NCBI RefSeq assembly: GCF_011682055.1
Contig: NZ_JAAQOM010000014.1
Location: 1-64,000, forward strand
DNA: 64,000 bases
Source: Telluria antibiotica
GTDB taxonomy: Bacteria; Pseudomonadota; Gammaproteobacteria; Burkholderiales; Burkholderiaceae_D
Direction of reading: 5' to 3'
Below are positions 58,197-64,000 of this stretch, piece by piece. The number at the start of each line of letters is the position of its first letter. Positions within the stretch are counted from its first letter, which is position 1. A model generated the notes under the pieces. That model saw nothing but the letters and a program-made list of their open reading frames with translations. It was not told where the DNA came from and made no database searches. Position numbers and translations under genes: made by a program.

Positions 58197-59693
58197 ATGA
58201 AACGATCATTTACTTGCTGTGCATTATTCATCATTTCATCCTTGATCGTGTGTTCCGGTGCGACGGCACGTGAACTGCCCGGCAAGCGCGACTCGTTGCA
58301 GTCGACCGTCCTGAAAGAAGATCGAGCGTTCCAGGTGCTGTTGCCGGAAAACTTCGACCCGGGACAACAATACGATGTGCTGTACATCCTCGATGGCGAC
58401 GGCAACTTGAACACCATCGCGGACATCCAGCAATTTGCGCAGAACGAGACTTTCATGCCTCCGGTCATCATGGTGGCCGTATTCAACACCAATCGCGACC
58501 GCGACATGACGCCTACCCATGTCGATCAGCTCCCCGGCTCGGGCGGGGCGGACAAGTTCCTGTCTTTTTTGAAGAATGAACTGGTCCCGTATATCAATAA
58601 AAAATACCCTGTCAGCGGCACGAATCTATTGTACGGGCACTCGCTGACCGGCCTGTTTTCCGTCTATGCATTTCTCGCCGAGCCACAGCTCTTCAATTAT
58701 TACCTGGCCGTGGACCCGAGCCTCTGGTGGGACAGCAATTACGTCGACAAACTTGCTGCTGACAAGTTGAACGCGTCGCTGGGTAAAGGCAAGGCCCTGT
58801 TCATCGGCGGGCGCGACGACGCGGGGCTCAAGCAGATGGGCATTACCGACATGGACGCCGTGTTGAAGAGCAAGGCGCCCAAGGATTTGAACTGGAAAAT
58901 CGTCGGCTACCCGGATGAGCATCATGGCTCCCTGCGGCTGAAAAGTGTCTACGACGGACTGAAATTCTTCTACAACGGCTATAGCTCAGCGCCCATCGTG
59001 TTTCACCCGATGAGCGGCATCGTCCTGAAGGATACGCCCTATAAAGTCTACTATTTTGGACAATCGCAGGTGCGTTACACGGTCGACGGCAGCGAGCCTA
59101 CCCCGTCATCGACGCAAATGTTACCTGGCAACAGCTTGATGAATAACGTCAAGCTGACCGTAAAGGACTTGAATCGCATGGACCGGTTCAACAAGTCGAC
59201 GGTGGGCGAATTCAAGATTGGAAATGCGTTTCCGGCAATCGAAAAGCCGAAAAACATCACGCCGGGTGGCCTCAACTACACTTATTACGAGGGACACTGG
59301 GATGCGTTACCGGATTTCCGTAAACTGAAGCCTGTCCAGTCTGGAATCACGGACAAGGATTTCGGCCTCAGCAAGTTTCCGCGTTCAATCGATTTCGGGC
59401 TGCTGATGGAAGGCTATATCGAGATTCAACAGGCGGGCCATTATATTCTCTTGCTGGACTCGGACGATGGCGCCAAATTGTACTTGGGAGACCATTTGCT
59501 AATCGATTACGACGGCCTCCACGGCAATGGCAGGCCGAAAACCTATCTGGTTCCCCTGGAAAAAGGTTTTTATCCGGTCCGACTGGAGTATTTCCAGCAA
59601 GGCGGTGGCTCTCAGCTGATGGTGATGTATGTGCCGCCCGGCGAGGAACAACCCCGGCCCGTCCCGTTCGAACTTCAATACAGCAAGCATTGA
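58197..59693 (+). CDS. Secreted alpha/beta-hydrolase esterase with PA14-like domain
   Basis: A 498-residue exported protein: signal peptide (ends around SGATARE, 26), an esterase-D/Fes-type hydrolase (about 40-270) with nucleophile elbow YGHSLTG, an aspartate in FIGGRDDAG and DEHHG with the His, then a beta domain with YTVDGSEPTPSS like chitobiase C-terminal segments (about 290-370), and a PA14-like domain (about 380-495; YYEGHWDALPDF, LLDSDDGAKLYLGD). Substrate unknown; PA14 often binds carbohydrate. Codon and base use is less GC-rich than neighbours, which suggests transfer. ATG 58197 follows TTTC; no strong ribosome site. Confidence 0.82.
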   Translation: MKRSFTCCALFIISSLIVCSGATARELPGKRDSLQSTVLKEDRAFQVLLPENFDPGQQYDVLYILDGDGNLNTIADIQQFAQNETFMPPVIMVAVFNTNRDRDMTPTHVDQLPGSGGADKFLSFLKNELVPYINKKYPVSGTNLLYGHSLTGLFSVYAFLAEPQLFNYYLAVDPSLWWDSNYVDKLAADKLNASLGKGKALFIGGRDDAGLKQMGITDMDAVLKSKAPKDLNWKIVGYPDEHHGSLRLKSVYDGLKFFYNGYSSAPIVFHPMSGIVLKDTPYKVYYFGQSQVRYTVDGSEPTPSSTQMLPGNSLMNNVKLTVKDLNRMDRFNKSTVGEFKIGNAFPAIEKPKNITPGGLNYTYYEGHWDALPDFRKLKPVQSGITDKDFGLSKFPRSIDFGLLMEGYIEIQQAGHYILLLDSDDGAKLYLGDHLLIDYDGLHGNGRPKTYLVPLEKGFYPVRLEYFQQGGGSQLMVMYVPPGEEQPRPVPFELQYSKH

Positions 59694-59711
59694 TACGAGA
59701 CGCATCGATCC

Positions 59712-60515
59712 GTGGACACACAACTTCTCCTGATCTGCTTTTTGACGTTCGTGATCCACTTGATCGGTACGCTCGCGTACTCCGTACGTATCGCGGGCGT
59801 GCGAACGAAGCGGATCGCCGTTTCGCTGGCCCTGTTCAGCATCCTCATGCTGGTATCGCGGACGTCGAATTCGTTTTTGCAGCCGTTCCTGGCGAAGCGT
59901 GTCGAGACCGGGTTGGGCGTTCTCGCAAGCGGCTCGCTGCTCGGCGATTTCCGTTGGCTGCTGATCTCGGCAAGTCTCGCGACGGTGGCGGGGGCACTGT
60001 TGATTCCGACGTTTCAACGTGTATTTTGCCGGGCCGTGCTGCATTTCCAGGTGCATCGTTCCGTCCCGAAGCTGATCCTGCACGGGTTTTTCAAGGGCGG
60101 ACTGTCTTACATCCGGGACGTCGCCAGCGTGCCCGCCGCAGGCAACGTGACCGAGATCCGCTCGGGGCACGGCGTGTCGGGCCGGATCACGCTGCTCAAC
60201 GTGGGCGCGACGGCGCTCTGGACGGTCGGCGTGTTCGCGTCCCTGTATGCCGGGGTGCTCGACCCGTCGGTGCGAGTCACCTCGAGCTCGCTCTCGTCCA
60301 TCATCAACGGCGGTGCCACGATCATGATGGCCGTGGTCATCGACCCGCACATGTCGGGAATGACGGACGATGTCATCGAAGGCAAGGTGACGGAAGGGCA
60401 GTTCAGGAAGGCGATCGTCTGGCTGGTCGGTAGCCGGCTGGCAGGCACGGTTGCGGCGCAGGCGCTTCTCGTGCCGGCCGCGGTCCTGATTGCGTCCGTT
60501 GCACGCGTCATTTGA
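59712..60515 (+). CDS. amj: Amj-type lipid II flippase
   Basis: A 267-residue multi-pass membrane protein. The start MDTQLLLICFLTFVIHLIGTLAYSVRIAGVRTKRIAVSLALFSIL and LVSRTSNSF closely follow the Amj/YdaH family, alternative lipid II flippases unrelated to MurJ. About seven helices. It should move lipid-linked peptidoglycan precursor across the inner membrane. GTG start 17 bases after the esterase stop suggests the two are co-transcribed. It converges with dadA. Confidence 0.85.
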   Translation: MDTQLLLICFLTFVIHLIGTLAYSVRIAGVRTKRIAVSLALFSILMLVSRTSNSFLQPFLAKRVETGLGVLASGSLLGDFRWLLISASLATVAGALLIPTFQRVFCRAVLHFQVHRSVPKLILHGFFKGGLSYIRDVASVPAAGNVTEIRSGHGVSGRITLLNVGATALWTVGVFASLYAGVLDPSVRVTSSSLSSIINGGATIMMAVVIDPHMSGMTDDVIEGKVTEGQFRKAIVWLVGSRLAGTVAAQALLVPAAVLIASVARVI

Positions 60516-60530
60516 CGCGCCGCGCCCGCA

Positions 60531-61772
60531 TCACCCCAGCGTCAGCCCATCCAGCGCGAACGGCGGCGCCTTCCCGCGCATCAGGTCGGCCAGCAGGCTC
60601 GCCGTCCCGCACGCGAACGTGAACCCGAGCGGCCCGTGGCCCACGTTCAGCCACAGGTTCGCGTACGGCGTCGCGCCGATGATGGGGGCGCTGTTCGGCG
60701 TCGCCGGGCGCAGGCCGGCCCATGGGGTGATGCGCGTGTAGTCGGCGGCGCGCGGCATCGCTTCCTTCACCTGGCGCGTCAGGCTGCCCAGCCGCTTGGC
60801 GTTCAGGCTCAGGTCTTCGCCGACCATGTCGACCATCGCCGCCACCCGCAGCTTGTCGCCGATGCGCGCGTACAGCACTTTCCGTTCGAAGTCGGTGACG
60901 CTGATCTCCGGTGCCACGTCGTCCTGGCGGATGGGTGCCGTCAGGCTGTAGCCCTTCAGCGGGTAGATCGGCAGCGAGATACCGGCCGACTCGCCCAGCG
61001 CGCGGCTCTGCATGCCGGCGGCGAGGACGTACGCGTCGGCCGCGAGCGGGCCGGCCGACGTCTGCAGCCCGGTGACGCGGCCCTCCAAAGTCACGAAGCG
61101 CTGCGCCTCGCCGTGCACGAACCCTTCGAAACGGGGATGCGCGCCGATGCGTTCGGCCAGCGCCACGCAGAAGGCGTAGCAATCCGCAACGGCCTCGCCG
61201 CCGTTGTAGATGCCGCCCGCGAGCTTGTCTTCCAGTGCCGCGAGCGCGGGCTCGCGCGCGACGCACGTGGCTGCATCCCACACCTGGCGCGTGCCGGCCG
61301 AGTCCGGCTTTGCCGTGGCCGCGTCGAATGCGGCGCGCGTGCGGTAGACGACGAGCTTGCCCGCGTCGCGCCATTGAAACGCGTCCGGCGGGACGGCCGG
61401 CGCCAGTGCCGCCATCGCGCGCCGTGACAGCTCGCCCAGCTCCAGCAGTTTATGGGTCGTCTTGCGGTTCAGGTCGGCGCGGCAGTTGGCGAGGAAGGCG
61501 GCGAGCCAGCGCCATTGGTGCGGATCGAGTTGCGGCTTGACGCGCAGCGGACCGTGTTCCTGGAACAGCCACATCAATGCCTTCAGCGGCACGCCCGCAT
61601 CGGCCAGCGGCGACACGTAGCGATAGCTCAGCTGCCCGCCATTGCTGTAGCTCGTGCCCGTGCCGACGCCCGGTGCGCGTTCCAGCAGCGTGACCCGGTA
61701 GCCGGCCTCGAGCAGCCACCATGCCGAGGTCAGGCCGACCACGCCGCCGCCGATGACGATTACTTGTTGCAT
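60531..61772 (-). CDS. dadA: D-amino acid dehydrogenase
   Basis: A 413-residue FAD oxidoreductase that deaminates D-amino acids, often D-alanine. QQVIVIGGGVVGLTSAWWLLEAGYRVTLLER is the FAD-binding Rossmann motif, SNGGQLSYRYVSPLADAGVP is a DadA signature, and LNVGHGPLGFTFACG is the C-terminal FAD motif. No racemase gene (dadX) is adjacent. Monocistronic. Converges with amj. Confidence 0.93.
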   Translation of the reverse strand: MQQVIVIGGGVVGLTSAWWLLEAGYRVTLLERAPGVGTGTSYSNGGQLSYRYVSPLADAGVPLKALMWLFQEHGPLRVKPQLDPHQWRWLAAFLANCRADLNRKTTHKLLELGELSRRAMAALAPAVPPDAFQWRDAGKLVVYRTRAAFDAATAKPDSAGTRQVWDAATCVAREPALAALEDKLAGGIYNGGEAVADCYAFCVALAERIGAHPRFEGFVHGEAQRFVTLEGRVTGLQTSAGPLAADAYVLAAGMQSRALGESAGISLPIYPLKGYSLTAPIRQDDVAPEISVTDFERKVLYARIGDKLRVAAMVDMVGEDLSLNAKRLGSLTRQVKEAMPRAADYTRITPWAGLRPATPNSAPIIGATPYANLWLNVGHGPLGFTFACGTASLLADLMRGKAPPFALDGLTLG

Positions 61773-61867
61773 CCGTGCCTGCTCTTGATCATGGACATGC
61801 AGCGAAGCTTAAGGGGCCGGCCCTGCGCTCGGCCAATGAATCTAGAGCGGCTGGGCATAACCCGTGT

Positions 61868-63148
61868 TCATGTTACGGCGTGTTCGTACAACGCCGTCAG
61901 GATGCGCTCCTGGAAGCGCGCCAGCGACGAGTATCGCCCCTTGTTGGCCGGCGCGAACGGATCCGTCGAGGTGCCGCCTACCAGCGCGATCATGCCGTTT
62001 TTCCGTTGCCGGTCGAGCACGAACACGGACATCAGCCCGTACGCGTCGCCCAGGTGCCCGACCGCGGGGAAGCCGCCCCGTTCCACCAGGCGTGTGCCCG
62101 CTTCGTCCGGGAATTGCTCGTTGCCGAGACCCCAGCAGTGGAATAGCCCGTCGGCCGTGTCGCCGTTGCGGCCGTCGTAAGTCCATTGTCGGCTGAACAT
62201 CAGGTCCAAGGTCGCCGGCTTCAGCAGATGCGGACCATCCCCCATCAGCATGCGCATGACGACTCCCATGTCGCGCGCGCTGATGCGCAGGCCTCCGGTC
62301 GGGCTGAACGGCGTGGCGTTCGTGCCGACGACATAGCGATCGATGGCAGACGGCCCTTTGACGCTGTAGTCGTCGGCCTGGGCGATCCACGGGCCGGCCG
62401 GGTCCCACACTTCCGTGTCCACGGTGCGCTTGCGGTACAAGGTCGCCAGGTTCGCCAGCGCCGCCGGTGGCAGTTCCGCCGGCAGGTAGCCGGCCTGCAG
62501 GCCCAGCGGTTCGATGAGGAGGCGCCGCATCAGGCGGTCGAAGCGCTCGCCCGTGATTCGCTCCATCACGGTGCCGATCACGCCCCAGCCGAGGTTGCAG
62601 TACGTGAAAAACGCGCCAGGGCCGGCGTTTGTCGCATACATCTTCGCATCGATCACGTCTTTCAATGCGACGTCCGCGCCCCACGAATAGCCGGCGTCGT
62701 CGCGCAGCGAAGACGTGTGCGTGAGCAGGTGGCGCAACGTGATCGCCTGGTCGGGAAAATGCGGATTGCGCAAGGTGAAGCCGAGGTAGCCGGACACGTC
62801 GGCATCGAGTGCGGCCTTGTCGTCCTCGACGAGGCGCAGCAGGCCCAGCGTCGTCATCAGCTTGGAGATCGACGCGATGCGGAACAGCGTACCTGGGCTG
62901 ACAGGCTTGTCCGGCAGCCCGTCGTGACCGATGAAGCGTCGGCCGAACTGGCCGGCATAGCAGACCCGGCCGGCGCGGATCGCCAGCACGGACAGGCTCG
63001 CCAGCTCGCAGGCTGGATCGGCAGCGATGGCGCGCAGTTCCACATCCAGCGCGGGGATGCGCCGGCGCGACGGCGCGGCCAGCAGCGGGCCGGTGGCGCC
63101 CAGCAAGGCCATGCCCAGCAGATGGCGTCGGTGTCTGTTCATCGTCAT
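61868..63148 (-). CDS. Class C beta-lactamase-fold serine hydrolase
   Basis: A 426-residue secreted hydrolase. A signal peptide with RRHLLGMALLGATGPLLA (possible Tat-like RR), then SISK (catalytic Ser and Lys; IASISKLMTTLGLLRL), YCNLGWGVIG (Tyr-x-Asn), and HLGDAYG in place of the KTG motif. These enzymes include beta-lactamases, DD-peptidases and esterases. Divergent from murQ, which suggests a role in peptidoglycan turnover. Confidence 0.85.
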   Translation of the reverse strand: MTMNRHRRHLLGMALLGATGPLLAAPSRRRIPALDVELRAIAADPACELASLSVLAIRAGRVCYAGQFGRRFIGHDGLPDKPVSPGTLFRIASISKLMTTLGLLRLVEDDKAALDADVSGYLGFTLRNPHFPDQAITLRHLLTHTSSLRDDAGYSWGADVALKDVIDAKMYATNAGPGAFFTYCNLGWGVIGTVMERITGERFDRLMRRLLIEPLGLQAGYLPAELPPAALANLATLYRKRTVDTEVWDPAGPWIAQADDYSVKGPSAIDRYVVGTNATPFSPTGGLRISARDMGVVMRMLMGDGPHLLKPATLDLMFSRQWTYDGRNGDTADGLFHCWGLGNEQFPDEAGTRLVERGGFPAVGHLGDAYGLMSVFVLDRQRKNGMIALVGGTSTDPFAPANKGRYSSLARFQERILTALYEHAVT

Positions 63149-63318
63149 CCCCGTGTCATCGATATGCAGACGAGAATACGGACTCGGCGGTTGCCGCGCA
63201 AATGCATGGACGTCAACCCCGCATAACTTTTCGGAATGACAACGGCCGATCCTTTCATGACAGGCGCGGCGGCATTGGTATTACACTGGTCAGGTCCACC
63301 GACTCGAACAACAACGCG

Positions 63319-64000
63319 ATGCTCAACACCGAAACGCCCGACCCGCAACACGTGTCCCTCGATCAATATCCCACGGCCGAGCTGGTGAACGTGCTCGTCG
63401 ACGACCAGTTCAACGCCGTCGACGCCGTCCGCGCGGCCGGGCCCCGCATCGCCGCGGCCGTTACCGCCGCGCTGCCGCGGATGGAGCAGGGCGGACGCCT
63501 CGTGTACGTGGGCGCGGGCACGTCGGGCCGGCTTGGCGTGCTGGACAGCGTCGAGCTGTACCCGACGTTTTCCTGGCCGCACGAACGCGCCGTCGCGCTG
63601 CTGGCAGGCGGCACGGACGCGATGTTCGTTGCCGTCGAAGGCGCCGAGGACGATGCGGAACAGGGCGCGGCGGACGTGCGCGGCGCGTACGTGGGCGCGA
63701 ACGACGTCGTGCTCGCGCTCGCCGCGTCGGGTGCGACGCCGTACGTCCTGGGCGCCCTGCGCGCCGCGCGCGCGGCCGGGGCGCTGACGATCGGCTTCGC
63801 CAACAATCCGGATGCACCCGTCGCGAACGAAGCCGAGATCGGCATCACCCTGGACACGGGCACAGAAACCATCTCCGGCAGCACCCGGCTGAAGGCGGGC
63901 ACGTCGCAGAAGATCGCGCTGAACACATTCTCCAGCGCATTGATGGTGCGTCTGAACAAGGTTTATGGCAACCTGATGGTAGACTTGAAGGCGACCAACG
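63319..64000 (+). CDS. murQ: N-acetylmuramic acid 6-phosphate etherase (3' end cut off by window)
   Basis: The first 227 codons of MurQ, still open at the window end. DQYPTAELVNVLVDDQFNAVDAV and the SIS loop VGAGTSGRLGVLDSVELYPTF are hallmarks; the catalytic Glu is in EGAEDDAEQG; GITLDTGTETISGSTRLKAGTSQK is the second SIS motif. It splits the D-lactyl ether of MurNAc-6-phosphate in peptidoglycan recycling. ATG 63319 begins the family-like sequence; the frame has no strong ribosome site. Confidence 0.93.
   Translation, partial: MLNTETPDPQHVSLDQYPTAELVNVLVDDQFNAVDAVRAAGPRIAAAVTAALPRMEQGGRLVYVGAGTSGRLGVLDSVELYPTFSWPHERAVALLAGGTDAMFVAVEGAEDDAEQGAADVRGAYVGANDVVLALAASGATPYVLGALRAARAAGALTIGFANNPDAPVANEAEIGITLDTGTETISGSTRLKAGTSQKIALNTFSSALMVRLNKVYGNLMVDLKATN

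Overview
The window looks like the chromosome of a high-GC betaproteobacterium, most likely a Massilia/Telluria-type member of the Oxalobacteraceae. This is inferred from protein flavour, the gene order rsmI/lpoA/yraN/diaA/BON protein, and a leucine-degradation operon that contains the biotin genes. No 16S rRNA gene is present to prove it. The window starts inside the last codons of one gene and ends inside murQ. I see no prophage, insertion sequence transposase, CRISPR array or replication origin.

Region by region. 0.2-6.8 kb (minus strand): a papain-like protease lipoprotein and a partner lipoprotein, then an operon of a PpiC-type prolyl isomerase, a C39-peptidase ABC exporter with two cyclic-nucleotide-binding domains, and a sigma-54 activator. 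This looks like a peptide maturation/export locus without a visible precursor. 7-11.6 kb: MOSC protein, RDD membrane protein, GFA-fold protein, patatin phospholipase. 11.7-15.1 kb: molybdate uptake, modE divergent from modABC with a ModE-type operator between them. 15.05-15.27 kb: a short symmetric repeat element. 15.3-24 kb: beta/gamma-crystallin protein, MerR regulator with target, argP/argO, an XdhC-like protein, a nitronate monooxygenase-like enzyme, glutaminyl cyclase, a quinone oxidoreductase-like enzyme and a GST. 24-31.7 kb: TonB-dependent receptor, DUF808 protein, small ribbon-helix-helix protein, HU, LysE-type exporter, FecR/DUF6600-like protein, YbeD-like protein. 31.7-35.5 kb: lipB-lipA and a SUV3-like helicase. 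35.6-41.9 kb: small proteins, TlpA-like thioredoxin, the dolP-diaA-yraN-lpoA operon divergent from rsmI, and a TonB-like protein. 41.9 kb: tRNA-Pro(UGG) with promoter and terminator. 42.2-54 kb: leucine catabolism (liuB, liuC, liuD, mvaB) with bioAFDB inside it, plus ghrA and a YchJ protein. 54-60.5 kb: a less GC-rich cluster with homospermidine synthase, DUF1190 lipoprotein, a glutathionylspermidine-synthase-like ATP-grasp enzyme split by an in-frame TGA, a 27-residue hydrophobic peptide, an esterase-PA14 protein and an Amj-type lipid II flippase. 60.5-64 kb: D-amino acid dehydrogenase, a class C beta-lactamase-like hydrolase and murQ, all linked to cell-wall or D-amino-acid metabolism.

Most intergenic gaps carry copies of a hairpin repeat built on GTAGGGTGGGC / GCCCACCCTAC (at least seven clusters). 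The best candidates for something new are the 54.3-60.5 kb polyamine-amidoligase/envelope cluster and the 0.2-5.4 kb peptide-export operon.
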